A stretch of 64,000 nucleotides of DNA from Anaerolineales bacterium (lineage in GTDB: Bacteria > Chloroflexota > Anaerolineae > Anaerolineales > E44-bin32): contig JARGGH010000010.1 in the NCBI GenBank assembly GCA_029210945.1, positions 1-64,000 of the forward strand, read 5' to 3'. Positions within the stretch are counted from its first letter, which is position 1. Each line of letters begins with the position of its first letter. The position numbers and the translations under genes are program-made. Below, piece by piece: positions 51,497 through 60,878 of this stretch. The notes beneath the pieces were generated by a model that was not told where the DNA came from, searched no databases, and saw only the letters and a list, made by a program, of their open reading frames with translations.

Positions 51497-54160
51497 TCAG
51501 GGGCAGAGGCAGAAAGGATCCCTCACGCCCGTGAACCAGGTGCCCCCAGCCTCGATGCAGGCGTCCTCTCCAAGGTCCTTCTTGCAGGTGCTCTCCGGCT
51601 GCTGGATCTCCGGCTGCTGGATCTCTGGGATGGTCAGCCTGGGCTGGGTGAAGACCGGGTCATCGCAGCCATCCTTGAAGATTGCCAGCTCGGCAAGCGT
51701 TCCAACATCCCCCGGCTGCAGCGTGAACATGCAGTACAGGCGGTCCGGGAAGCCCTGCTGGTTGCACAGGTGGGACGCTTCCGTGCCCAGCGTTCCTCGG
51801 TAGGGCATGGATTCACCTTCCTCAAGACCGGGCACCGCACCCGGAAAGCGCAGGTAGACCGGGAAGGATAGAGTCTCTGGATTCACGCTGAGTACGTAGA
51901 CCCCGATCTCCAGCCCCTCAAAAGGATCGCAGTTGGTCGCCTTGTCTGGCTCCTCTGTCTTTGGGGGCGAGGGCGGGGGAGGAGGAGGGTTGTTAGAAGC
52001 GTATTCGATTGCTCCTGGCTCACATTCGGACCCTTGAGGCCGAAAGTTATCTAGCTGGTCGTCGGCGGGATTGCAAATCATCGGAACATTAAAGAGATCG
52101 ATCAATGGACTTCCGGCAAGGAACGGGACGTAGGTGCCATTGAAGCTGTCCAGTTGGGGAGAGGGTTCATGGGCGAGATCAAAACCGCAGGTATCATCGG
52201 AGTCTTTGTTAATCAGTCTCCAGTAGCAGTACGGATCGTTGCAGACAAAATAATCGCCCTTTCCGTGCATTCCCTGGTTTAGGTCGCAGTCCTCGTTGGT
52301 ATTGAGAGCTACCAAGCTGCCATCGATAAAGACCGTGCCATTGAGGTTCAATCCTCCGCCGCCGGAACGGTTGTCACTGCCGCCATCGGTAGCAACGTTA
52401 TAAGCTACGGTAACATGGGTGAGATTGAGAACAGGATCAGTGCTGCCGGTGTATTCAGTATACAATCCTCCCCCGCGCCAGGCGGTGTTTTCGGCGATGG
52501 TGCTGTTCTCAATACCCAGGCCGCCCGCATATTGATAAAAACCCCCGCCTTCATTGGCAGCGGCATTGTTGCCGATGGCACTTTTCCTGATCCACAGCCA
52601 TCCACCGTGGTGGGTCCAGATCCCCCCTCCCTGATCACTTGCCTGGTTATCCGTGATAAAGCTCCCGGTAATGCGGGAAGTAAAATCTAAAAACGCAGGG
52701 CTGAGGGGGTTGTTGTCGTCGGTAGGAAATCCGACTGCCAATCCCCCGCCGCGGCTGGCTTGGTTCTGGCGGAACTGCGATCTGGAGACCTCCAGTTCAT
52801 CCATGCTGATCAGCGCGCCCCCGTAGGTGGCCGCCTGGTTATATTGCATTTCCGTACGCCGGATGGTGAGTTCACCCATCACATGACAGGCGGCGCCGCC
52901 GAAGCCACTCAAGGCTTCATCCATCGTAAAGTTGCTGTCGATGATTTCTGATTGGGAGCTGATTCTCGGGGCAGTTTCCAGGTCCCCGGCGGGCAGGTCC
53001 AGCACCGGATAGCCTCCCAGCTGGATAGCGCCGCAGCTGGCAGCCTGGTTGTTGGTAGCGAAGACATCGTCCAGCTCCACGTCGCTGTTTTCGGAGAAGA
53101 TTGCCCCGCCGTTTCCAGAAGCTGTGTTGTTATTGTAGGTTGAATCATCGCTCTCAAAACTGCTGGTTTCTCCCTCTGCGGATCTCCTGGTAAAGACTGC
53201 GCCCCCATGAACGGCCTCATTCTCGAAAAACTCACTATCATCAGCGACCAGGCTAGAATCCTGGCTGAAGATCCCGCCGCCCAGCCCCTCCGCGATGTTT
53301 TCCGTGAAAAAGCCTCTGGCGATAATCACCCATTCGGATTCATCCAGCAGGTACAAGGCGCCGCCATCCTGGAGAGCCCAATTGCGGCTGAACTCGGTAT
53401 TGTTGATTATGACCCCGCCCTTCAGCTCGTCCCCGGGATTTCTTTCCGAATAGACCGCGCCGCCATTCCCGGCAGCATAATTTTCAACAAAATAGGAGTT
53501 GGAGATTGTCAGCCTGCTGTTGAGGCTGTAAACAGCCCCGCCGAGATTGGGACTGGCTGGCATTGTCTCTCCTGCCAGATTTCTCTGGAAGATGGACTCT
53601 TCCATGATCCTCACATTGCCGGAGGTGCTGAAGATCGCGCCACCCCTGGCAACCCCATCACCGCTGCCCGGGTAGGCAAAGTTGTCAAGGAACTTGACAT
53701 TGGAGACAAACAAATCACCATGGTTGTTGATCACAGCCCCGCCGACCGGCCGAGCGCCGTTGGAGAGGGTAAGATCGTACAGGCTCAATTTATTATCAAA
53801 TTCCAGGAAGAAATGTCCGAAAGTGGAATTGGGCGCGATATCAATTACGGCATTGTTGCCCCGGATGATGATCTCACTAGAGATGATCGGCAAGCCGTTG
53901 TGGATGACCAGGCTATTCCAGTTCGAGATCGTGTTGTCTGCCGTTGTCAGGGGATAAACACAGTTAGCGGGCAGCTGGATCTCACTTGGCACGCCATCAT
54001 TATTGGCATCATTGATGGCTTCGATCAAACTGGCCACTTCACAGGTTGGCGTCAATACCTCGATATTTGGAGTGGGTGTGGAGGGGCTGCAGCCAGCGAT
54101 CAGCAGCACCAGGGGAACTGCCATTGCCAGCCAGCGGAAGATAATCGAGCGGGTGTTCAT
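51497..54160 (-). CDS. Large right-handed beta-helix lipoprotein
   Basis: 887 aa from ATG 54158-54160 (GGGAGG upstream). A lipoprotein signal ends LLIAGC (Cys24), followed by a short Ser/Thr/Pro spacer. The next part (CEVASLIEAINDANND, then IQLPANCVYPL) resembles the CSLREA-type start of parallel beta-helix proteins. It then runs through many copies of a degenerate 20-30 residue repeat with GGAVYS, GGAIFS, GGGIFS or GGAVFT cores up to about residue 700, as in polymorphic outer-membrane-like proteins. A Pro-rich hinge leads to a Cys-rich C-terminal domain with a tandem IQQPE repeat. It should be anchored on the outer face of the membrane. The ligand is unknown. Confidence 0.85.
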   Translation of the reverse strand: MNTRSIIFRWLAMAVPLVLLIAGCSPSTPTPNIEVLTPTCEVASLIEAINDANNDGVPSEIQLPANCVYPLTTADNTISNWNSLVIHNGLPIISSEIIIRGNNAVIDIAPNSTFGHFFLEFDNKLSLYDLTLSNGARPVGGAVINNHGDLFVSNVKFLDNFAYPGSGDGVARGGAIFSTSGNVRIMEESIFQRNLAGETMPASPNLGGAVYSLNSRLTISNSYFVENYAAGNGGAVYSERNPGDELKGGVIINNTEFSRNWALQDGGALYLLDESEWVIIARGFFTENIAEGLGGGIFSQDSSLVADDSEFFENEAVHGGAVFTRRSAEGETSSFESDDSTYNNNTASGNGGAIFSENSDVELDDVFATNNQAASCGAIQLGGYPVLDLPAGDLETAPRISSQSEIIDSNFTMDEALSGFGGAACHVMGELTIRRTEMQYNQAATYGGALISMDELEVSRSQFRQNQASRGGGLAVGFPTDDNNPLSPAFLDFTSRITGSFITDNQASDQGGGIWTHHGGWLWIRKSAIGNNAAANEGGGFYQYAGGLGIENSTIAENTAWRGGGLYTEYTGSTDPVLNLTHVTVAYNVATDGGSDNRSGGGGLNLNGTVFIDGSLVALNTNEDCDLNQGMHGKGDYFVCNDPYCYWRLINKDSDDTCGFDLAHEPSPQLDSFNGTYVPFLAGSPLIDLFNVPMICNPADDQLDNFRPQGSECEPGAIEYASNNPPPPPPSPPKTEEPDKATNCDPFEGLEIGVYVLSVNPETLSFPVYLRFPGAVPGLEEGESMPYRGTLGTEASHLCNQQGFPDRLYCMFTLQPGDVGTLAELAIFKDGCDDPVFTQPRLTIPEIQQPEIQQPESTCKKDLGEDACIEAGGTWFTGVRDPFCLCP

Positions 54161-54773
54161 GGATGGTCCTCCCTTGCTAAATGAGTTTTGTTTAGCAGTC
54201 ATTGTTAGCTGCCTAGATGCCAGGAGCAGGTTATTTACTGACTTAACGGATAAAGGGAGCTGAATGTGACAAACCGATAGAAAACTGATTGTAGGACCAG
54301 TCCATTTTCCCGATACAGGAGAACCGACCGCGGGATCAGAATCCCGCCCATACACATTGGGCGGCAGCCGCTCTCGATCCAGGAAACGGCCGCTGCAGGG
54401 AGCCCGAGAGTGAGAATGGAACTTTAAACAGAAGTATACTACCAGGTCCTGATATTATGAAATCCGGTTGAGTTCTTCTACCCTACGGGATCTTTCATGG
54501 TCATGTTCATCACGAGAAGGGACGATGTCGGGATATTACCCGGAGGTAGCAATGCGAGGTATGAATGTGACTGGCAGGTCAGCAGCTAGTCGACGAGAAA
54601 TGGGCAGGGGTATGATCGGTACCCTGTAAGCGAGATAGCGCTGGCCTGATCTTCTTTGCTGTTTTCGAAACTCATTATAGATAGTCAACAACTACGGTAG
54701 AGTTTTACCTCAGGTGTTCAACCATCAATTAGAAACAGCGTCCATTTTCATCGGAATGCACGGGCAAGGAAAT
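54161..54773. other. Long intergenic region between two lipoprotein genes
   Basis: About 610 nt with no credible gene in six frames. It must hold the promoter of the beta-helix gene. A minus-strand TATAAT occurs at 54675-54680, but without a matching -35 and about 515 nt before the start. A short inverted repeat CGGGAT/ATCCCG-like lies near 54335-54345. Nothing else was recognised. Confidence 0.5.
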
Positions 54774-56831
54774 CTATTCTGCTGGCAGTTCTTCGGTAGT
54801 GATATTGACATTGATAGTCAGGATAAACAGCTTGCACTCGCCGACATTAGAACAATCCTCCTCAGGGTATCGAATTGTAAGGACTTCTTCGCCTCCTGTG
54901 AGCGTCGTCTGAAAAGTATAACTTTCAGTTGAGCCTTGATTCACTTCGATAATTTCTGAGTAATTACTACCGACTCCGATCACCATATGGGGCCATTCCT
55001 CGCCAACTTTGGCCGCGGCGGCCTTGACGGTGACTCCAATCTCACCTTTCGGGAAATCGAACGGATAGAATAATGTATCCGCACTCCAGATCACTTGACT
55101 GTCACGATCGACAATCGGTTTGTCTCGCCCGTAGGAAGCAAGATAGAGATCGGTGGGGCCGCGCAGTGTGAATTCAATTGGAATCGAGAGGAGATCAACC
55201 GCCGCCTTATAAGTCTGTTGAGCAAGTGCAATCTCATTCAGACCAATATGGTGTACCAGGAGCGCCAGATAATCTCGCCCAGATTGGGTTCTGGCATCAT
55301 TTCCCGCTTCCTCCCAGTAGCGAAGGAGCAGCTCGAGCTTCTCCAATTCTGCGGTGAAGGGAATCTGCGGTTCGAAAGTTACGGTCAATGTTTTCTGTTC
55401 ACCTTCTCTGAGATGGACATTGGTGGCCATACGGCGGTCTGTTTCGGGATCTTCAATAACCACCTCATACTCGCCGCCAAAACCGAGAATTTCAATCTGC
55501 CCTTCCGAATTGAGAATGCCCTGACCTGAATTTGTCCACGACCGGATCATAGTCTGATAGGTTAGGTAGCTCTTCTTGGGAGTTAAGTCGAAATCAACCA
55601 GACCTCCGTTCAGAATAAAACCACCGGGATCGTCCATACCTTTGAACCAATTAATACCCATGACATAGGGTTTGCTGAAGGAAATGGTCGCAAGGTATTC
55701 AAAGTACTGTGCTTGCAGGTCCTCGCTCCAAGGATAACCTGCATAACCTGGCACCCAACTCGGAGCTTCAGACGGCAGGGACATTTCAGAAGCCCCGATT
55801 AGGACCCCGTAAGATTCAAGCAAGGTGCCGTATTGTTCAAGGCATCGGTTGATTTCTGCAAGGCTTAAATGTGGCGCCTGAAAACTATAGATTGGATTGG
55901 TGAACGAGTTGTAGTAGAACTGCAATCCAAGAATATCAAAATTGATTCCATATTCAAGGATGTCAACAATCTTCTGCCGCTGTGAATAATCGCATGGGAT
56001 GCTCTGGTTTATGCTGATCTGAGCCGTTGGGTCATATTTCCGTATGATATCCGCAGAGAGCTTTACCAGCACAAGATATTGCTGCCGCGACCAACGATAG
56101 GGATTGTTGAAGGTATATTCGGGCTCAAGGTAAGCTTCCCAGATGTCGACATCATCTGCGAATCGAGAAACTAGCCTCGTCAGATGTCGCTGTATGTATT
56201 TCATCTGTTTCTCAAAGTCGCCTTGAGGAAGCATCGGATACGTGTCAGAGGCAGAGAAGACGTCCTGAGCGTAGTAACTCAAGCCGCCCGATGATACTTC
56301 TTCAATGCCTTTGAAACGATTTAAGAAACTTAGCCGAAACGAGCCAAGTTCAGGTTCTACGAATGACCACCAGAGATTCGATTGAAAACCATTGATGCCG
56401 AGATCTTTCAGATAACGGAGAGCGTAAGGTTCATCCCACACAGAGAAGATGAAGTCTTGTGCAGTCTGTTTGTAACTGACGAGGTAGCTCTCCAGTGGCT
56501 CGCCGCTATTATCGACTACCGCTAGAGTGAGGGCACCCTTTCTATTAGCTTCGAGGTCTATGAGCGCCTGACGATAAGCCGCTTCGTCTGCGGCAGGAAA
56601 TTCGATTGCCTCGTAGGGTTTTCCAAGAGAGCCTGGAATTGTCATTGCTGTTGGCAGTGGGGTAAACGTTGGAGCCAATGTGGGGGAAGGTGTACTGCCT
56701 GTCGTCGGGGTTGGCTTCCGGATCATCTCTTCACTAGTGGAAGTGAAAGTGGGTGTAGCCAACCTAATTTCCGATGCGGTACATGCCATCAGAACAAGGC
56801 CAAGGATGCATGACCAGATAACATAACGCAT
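54774..56831 (-). CDS. GH10-like glycoside hydrolase lipoprotein
   Basis: 685 aa from ATG 56831 (GGGGAG upstream). A lipoprotein signal ends LVLMAC (Cys17) and is followed by a Thr/Pro linker (PTFTPLPT). Residues about 100-130 (LTLAVVDNSGEPLESYLVSY) are the usual lead-in to a GH10 TIM barrel. Candidate catalytic acids are Glu236 (DIWEAYLEPEY, at the acid/base site) and Glu349 (GASEMSLP, at the nucleophile site). The Asn before the acid/base in classical xylanases is Leu here, so it is a divergent member. The last ~110 residues (IGVTVKAAAAKVGEEWPHMVIG to the Cys pair in EEDCSNVGECKLF) look like a carbohydrate-binding beta-sandwich. A surface polysaccharide-degrading or -sensing role is inferred. 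The gene is more A/T-rich than its neighbours. Confidence 0.8.
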   Translation of the reverse strand: MRYVIWSCILGLVLMACTASEIRLATPTFTSTSEEMIRKPTPTTGSTPSPTLAPTFTPLPTAMTIPGSLGKPYEAIEFPAADEAAYRQALIDLEANRKGALTLAVVDNSGEPLESYLVSYKQTAQDFIFSVWDEPYALRYLKDLGINGFQSNLWWSFVEPELGSFRLSFLNRFKGIEEVSSGGLSYYAQDVFSASDTYPMLPQGDFEKQMKYIQRHLTRLVSRFADDVDIWEAYLEPEYTFNNPYRWSRQQYLVLVKLSADIIRKYDPTAQISINQSIPCDYSQRQKIVDILEYGINFDILGLQFYYNSFTNPIYSFQAPHLSLAEINRCLEQYGTLLESYGVLIGASEMSLPSEAPSWVPGYAGYPWSEDLQAQYFEYLATISFSKPYVMGINWFKGMDDPGGFILNGGLVDFDLTPKKSYLTYQTMIRSWTNSGQGILNSEGQIEILGFGGEYEVVIEDPETDRRMATNVHLREGEQKTLTVTFEPQIPFTAELEKLELLLRYWEEAGNDARTQSGRDYLALLVHHIGLNEIALAQQTYKAAVDLLSIPIEFTLRGPTDLYLASYGRDKPIVDRDSQVIWSADTLFYPFDFPKGEIGVTVKAAAAKVGEEWPHMVIGVGSNYSEIIEVNQGSTESYTFQTTLTGGEEVLTIRYPEEDCSNVGECKLFILTINVNITTEELPAE

Positions 56832-57253
56832 AAAGCTCCCCTTCTCTATGGTTCCGTTTCTCCAGTATAGAAGGAGGTGTATCTAGTATTCAAGCGGATC
56901 TCAGTGCCAGACGCTGATTATTTTTCGCTGATTTGTATCATGCTCCTGGTAAACTCATAATTTCGAAGACGGCCTGCCCCCCTTTAATTTTTCTTGAACA
57001 AGTTTCCCGCGCATCGGGTTATGACAGAATTGTAGCAAGTGCTTTATCCATCTATGGTATCTGGTTCTATTAACTTCTCCATATATAGGATAAGAATCTG
57101 AGGCCAGACTTTGAAGGAAACTCTGGCTTCTGATAATCTTGCGACCCGGGTTTAGATTACTATCCAGGAGAGAAGTTATTGGTCGCCGATAAGGATAGTT
57201 AGCGGATACTCCCCCACATTTTGATATTGACACCAGCCCTGATTGACAAACAC
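56832..57253. other. Intergenic region, no supported gene
   Basis: About 420 nt between the GH10-like gene and the DUF1461 gene. A 100-codon minus-strand frame (56955-57257) exists, but its composition is not protein-like and it lacks a ribosome binding site. The promoter of the GH10-like gene should be here, but no strong hexamer pair was found. Confidence 0.55.
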
Positions 57254-57952
57254 TCATACCTGCTCGCGGCTTCGCTTCAGCGCGGCCGGCCCAAATCTGC
57301 CGGCCAGGTAGAGCAGTCCCGCCTCGATGAGCGTCACGATAACGACTAGCGCGAACGTGTCCCTCCAGAAGCGTTCAGGGTACAGACGGATGAAGGTATC
57401 CGAGTAGGCGAAGAGCCAGGTGTCCCCCTCAAAGAAGATCCGGTGAAATCCAACAAAGAACACGCCGAAGCCGACCACCAGGCCCACGCCGATTGCCAGC
57501 ATCAAGATCAATATCCACCGGGCAGCCGCCATCAGGGTCGCTCCGACGAGGTCAAGAGACCCCCGCCAGCCCAACAACACCAGCCCCGCCGCGGCGGCAA
57601 CCGAGCCCCAAGCGTGAACGCTCCATACGATCTGGATCAAGTCGTAAACATCCTGCATGTGCCGGAGTTCACGCTCATTGTGCATCGGCGCCCCTCCAGG
57701 CAAACGGTAATCATCGAAGTAGGAGAGTTCGTCCTCGCCAAGCAAGAATTCAACATCGACCTGTGACCAAAAGATGCGGTCTTCGGTTGAGAAACCGAAA
57801 CGATCCGGCGGGAATCCTGGCATGCGGTACTCGACCGGGATCCAGATCCTGGCTGTCCCGAGGATGATGCGCACAGCGAGCAAGACCAGCACGATAACCA
57901 TCAGGTCTTGGGTGATGACCTGGAGCATCCGGAGTGGTTGTGATCTATTCAT
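57254..57952 (-). CDS. DUF1461 / TIGR01906 family integral membrane protein
   Basis: 232 aa with four membrane segments (about 11-31, 106-127, 133-165 and 201-222). The outer loop between the first two carries YRMPGFPPDRFGFSTEDRI, then LSYF and NERELRHMQDVYDL, the pattern of the DUF1461 family. No function is known to me. It is preceded closely by the fused MFS/spermidine synthase-like gene. Confidence 0.8.
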   Translation of the reverse strand: MNRSQPLRMLQVITQDLMVIVLVLLAVRIILGTARIWIPVEYRMPGFPPDRFGFSTEDRIFWSQVDVEFLLGEDELSYFDDYRLPGGAPMHNERELRHMQDVYDLIQIVWSVHAWGSVAAAAGLVLLGWRGSLDLVGATLMAAARWILILMLAIGVGLVVGFGVFFVGFHRIFFEGDTWLFAYSDTFIRLYPERFWRDTFALVVIVTLIEAGLLYLAGRFGPAALKRSREQV

Positions 57953-57972
57953 CGGTGCGATTCCACCTTTCC

Positions 57973-59520
57973 TTAGCGGAGCAGATCCATCTGGTCGCTC
58001 AAGACGAACCTCAGCGCGATCGCATTGGTGAGCTGCTCGATCGGTGCTCTGTCATCCGTAAAAACTACCCCGGAATCCGGCGTCGGTTTCAGATTCTCAG
58101 CGGACCGCCGCAGGACATCGACGAGCAGAGGGTGGGCCCCACCTGCCTCGAGCTCTAACTCGTTCAGGACCAGATTCTCTGCAGATGTTGGCTGGGTGGT
58201 TGCGAAGATGATCGTATTAAACGTCTGGGGCACGTCGACCACATGCACGGACTCGAACACGACCTGCAGTGTCCCCACCATTCCTTCGATAATTCGCCGG
58301 TCTTGAGGGGTCCTACCGACATTGATGACGACCGTGCCCTGTGGATCGAGATGATCATGCAGGATTTCAAAGAATTCAACCGTCGTGAGGTGGAAAGGGA
58401 TATAGGGCAAGCGGTAGGCATCGACGCCAATCACAGTATAGGTATGTGGGCTGTGCGCGATCCCCCAGCGGCCGTCCTGCGCGATCGCGTTGAGATTGGC
58501 CTCGTTCATGTCGAACCACCGGCGGCCGACCTCAATGATCATCGGGTCGATTTCCCACCCGTCAATCTGGACCGGGCCGAAGACCTCAGTATATTGTTTG
58601 GCGATCGTACCGGCCGCGAGCCCGACTATGCCCACTCTCTTGACTTCAATTTCCGTCTCCGGCGGGTAGAAAAAGGGCGCCGCCAGGAAATAATCCCAGG
58701 TGCCGTAGGTGGCGGTCATACCCGGTGCATAGATAGAGTGAATCCCCTGCCCCTCGTTCAGCATCAACATACGGACACCATCGCGCTCGACGACCTGGAT
58801 GTAGTTGTAGCCCGATTCAACCTCGTAGATCTGCCCGACCGAATCTTTAATCGGTGCGGAGGCTGTCAGCGCCGCCAACCCAAGGATGACCAGCGGCATC
58901 CAGAGATGGTAGACGAACTGCTTGCGATCGCTCATGAATAAGCCCACAAGCGCCGTTCCGATCAGCATCAAGCTGAACAGCACGAACGTGTTAGCAGTTC
59001 CGATGCGCGGGATCAGCACCAGCACCGGCAGAAATGTCCCAAAAATGGACCCGAGCGTCGAGAGGGCGTAGATCCGCCCCGAGGTGCGGCCGGCATGCTC
59101 GCGATCCTCAATCGCAAGACGGATGGCGTAGGGCGACACGCAGCCCAACAGTGTCACCGGCACGCTGAACAACAGCAGCACCGAGATGAACGAACCCACC
59201 ATGAGCCCGGTCTGCAGTCGCTCCACAGACCGCGCTGCCTGCAGCAGCACTGGTTGAGCGATGACCGGTACGAGCCCGGCGGTAAACCCAGCCCAGACGA
59301 TCACCCGGTAGAATGCGGTCGGGAACGGCCAGCGATCAGCCCAGCGCCCACCCAGAAAATAACCGGCGGAGAGGTAGACAAGAATCAACCCGATGATGTT
59401 CGCCCAGACGATGTTGCTCGTACCGTAAACTGTTCCCAGCAACCGGGAAGCGGATAATTCGATTGCCAATGTGGCCATACCAGCGATGAAGACCGCCAGC
59501 ATAAGATAACTTTTACGCAC
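57973..59520 (-). CDS. Fused MFS/spermidine synthase-like protein
   Basis: 515 aa. About six membrane helices (1-210: MLAVFIAGMATLAIELSASR, then NIIGLILVYLSAGYFLGGRW) are followed by a spermidine synthase-like Rossmann domain (from about 250: VGIVGLAAGTIAKQY, then IDGWEIDPMIIEVGRRWFD, DAYRLPYIPFHLTTVEFF). The usual GGGDG loop of true aminopropyltransferases reads GLAAGT, so polyamine synthesis is doubtful. Such fusions are common in Chloroflexota and lack a clear function. It lies 20 nt before the DUF1461 gene. Confidence 0.85.
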   Translation of the reverse strand: MRKSYLMLAVFIAGMATLAIELSASRLLGTVYGTSNIVWANIIGLILVYLSAGYFLGGRWADRWPFPTAFYRVIVWAGFTAGLVPVIAQPVLLQAARSVERLQTGLMVGSFISVLLLFSVPVTLLGCVSPYAIRLAIEDREHAGRTSGRIYALSTLGSIFGTFLPVLVLIPRIGTANTFVLFSLMLIGTALVGLFMSDRKQFVYHLWMPLVILGLAALTASAPIKDSVGQIYEVESGYNYIQVVERDGVRMLMLNEGQGIHSIYAPGMTATYGTWDYFLAAPFFYPPETEIEVKRVGIVGLAAGTIAKQYTEVFGPVQIDGWEIDPMIIEVGRRWFDMNEANLNAIAQDGRWGIAHSPHTYTVIGVDAYRLPYIPFHLTTVEFFEILHDHLDPQGTVVINVGRTPQDRRIIEGMVGTLQVVFESVHVVDVPQTFNTIIFATTQPTSAENLVLNELELEAGGAHPLLVDVLRRSAENLKPTPDSGVVFTDDRAPIEQLTNAIALRFVLSDQMDLLR

Positions 59521-59540
59521 GTTTCACCTCTGAAAAGGGA

Positions 59541-60878
59541 TCAAGCCGCCCGGACCACGAAGGGTTTGCGTTGTTTCGACCCCAGCGCAGTGCCGAGCGT
59601 ATCGCCGTATTGTACTCTACGGACCGGGATGCCGGAGCGCGCGGCAGCATCGACAAAAGCAACGCTGCTCTCTTGCCCTCCAAACGTCGCCGCGTCCAGC
59701 GAGACAAGAACCGGCTGCCGGCCAGCGTGCGCCAGGTGATGGACGCTGGCGAGCAGCTCTGTCGATGCAGACGGGGTGATCATGATCACGGTCGAGCCCT
59801 GTGGGATGCGCCGCGCTTCCACCTTCAAGACATTCTCGAGCGCCAGTTTCCCCCGGGCCTTGAAGACGGCCAGCGACTCGAGCAGTCGGTACTGCTGTGC
59901 ATCTCCCGGCTCTGGTTGAATGACGTGCCGCATCTCACCATAAGCGACAAGGCCAACAGCCCGGCCGCGCTGCAGAAAATGATAAGCGACCGAGGCCGCA
60001 GCCGTGACCGCATATTCCTCGCTTGAAGCCGGAAGCTGGAACAACTCCTCATCGGAGCGCAGCCGGCTGTCAGGATCTGCTGCGGCCGGCAGCTCAGAAT
60101 GTGCGGATCGTGCTCCGTCGAGCACAATCCAGATCTCCGCAAGCGGATCGAGTTCGAACTCTTTCACGATTAATTTGCGCCTGCGCGCGGTGGACTTCCA
60201 GTGAATCCTGCCGAAACTATCCCCCGGGACATAATCACGAACGCCGGCCGCGTTTGGAGTGATCTGGTGCGTTCGCTGGTGGAGCGCCTCGCCTCCCGGA
60301 AGCCGTCCGGACGGTAGCGGAAATTCGTTGAGCGGGACGATCATTGGCAAGACGACGATGTGCTGCTTCACAGGGATCACATCAGATACCGGAAAGAGGC
60401 CGAATGGATCGCCCGAGCCGATCGTAATTGGACCCAGCCGGAAACGGCCGCGTTGCGTGCACAGCGTGCGCATCAACCAGGTCCTGGAACCGCCGGGGGG
60501 AAGCCCGGAGGTGACCGTCACAGCCTGATGTGCCCCGGCGCCCGAAGGACCACGGAAACCTAATCCGACGGCGACCGCAGTCACACGGTATCCTGGCAGG
60601 TCGGAAGCATCCCTTGTCTCAACCCATAATTTCGGGAACCTGCTCTGGTTTGTAATTCGGAAGCGCTCCATGAACAGTTCCCCAACCTGGGCGCGCGGCG
60701 TGCGGGCCTCACGTTCAACCTCTACGCCGCGCAGCGCCAACCGGGACCAGATCCATGAGAAGAGCAGCAGGCCTCCCCACAGGTAAGTCAGACTGTAGAA
60801 AAAATCGCGGCCGGAGATCTGCGCCGCCAGCAGGCTCCCCGCAAAGAGGATTAAAACGAGGCGTGCCCGCGCGGACAT
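59541..60878 (-). CDS. DUF58 domain-containing protein
   Basis: 445 aa. Two N-terminal membrane segments (about 5-40) are followed by a beta-rich part. The DUF58 core follows ([33 protein letters not shown]), then a vWA-like fold ([10 protein letters not shown]). DUF58 genes almost always follow a MoxR ATPase, as here, where the start overlaps the MoxR stop. They are thought to take part in envelope or complex assembly. Transglutaminase-like partners often seen nearby are absent in this window. Confidence 0.88.
   Translation of the reverse strand: MSARARLVLILFAGSLLAAQISGRDFFYSLTYLWGGLLLFSWIWSRLALRGVEVEREARTPRAQVGELFMERFRITNQSRFPKLWVETRDASDLPGYRVTAVAVGLGFRGPSGAGAHQAVTVTSGLPPGGSRTWLMRTLCTQRGRFRLGPITIGSGDPFGLFPVSDVIPVKQHIVVLPMIVPLNEFPLPSGRLPGGEALHQRTHQITPNAAGVRDYVPGDSFGRIHWKSTARRRKLIVKEFELDPLAEIWIVLDGARSAHSELPAAADPDSRLRSDEELFQLPASSEEYAVTAAASVAYHFLQRGRAVGLVAYGEMRHVIQPEPGDAQQYRLLESLAVFKARGKLALENVLKVEARRIPQGSTVIMITPSASTELLASVHHLAHAGRQPVLVSLDAATFGGQESSVAFVDAAARSGIPVRRVQYGDTLGTALGSKQRKPFVVRAA

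Noticed and set aside
51590..51625. Tandem DNA repeat as a possible mobile or phase-variable element
   Set aside because: Only about two in-frame copies are present and they simply encode the IQQPE duplication of the lipoprotein tail.
53207..54184. Plus-strand 325-codon frame opposite the beta-helix gene
   Set aside because: It is antisense to the repeat-bearing lipoprotein gene; the repetitive Gly/Asn codons of that gene produce a long open antisense frame by chance.
56955..57257. 100-codon minus-strand reading frame
   Set aside because: No ribosome binding site, no recognisable motif, basic low-quality composition, and it sits in an A/T-richer gap where chance frames are expected.
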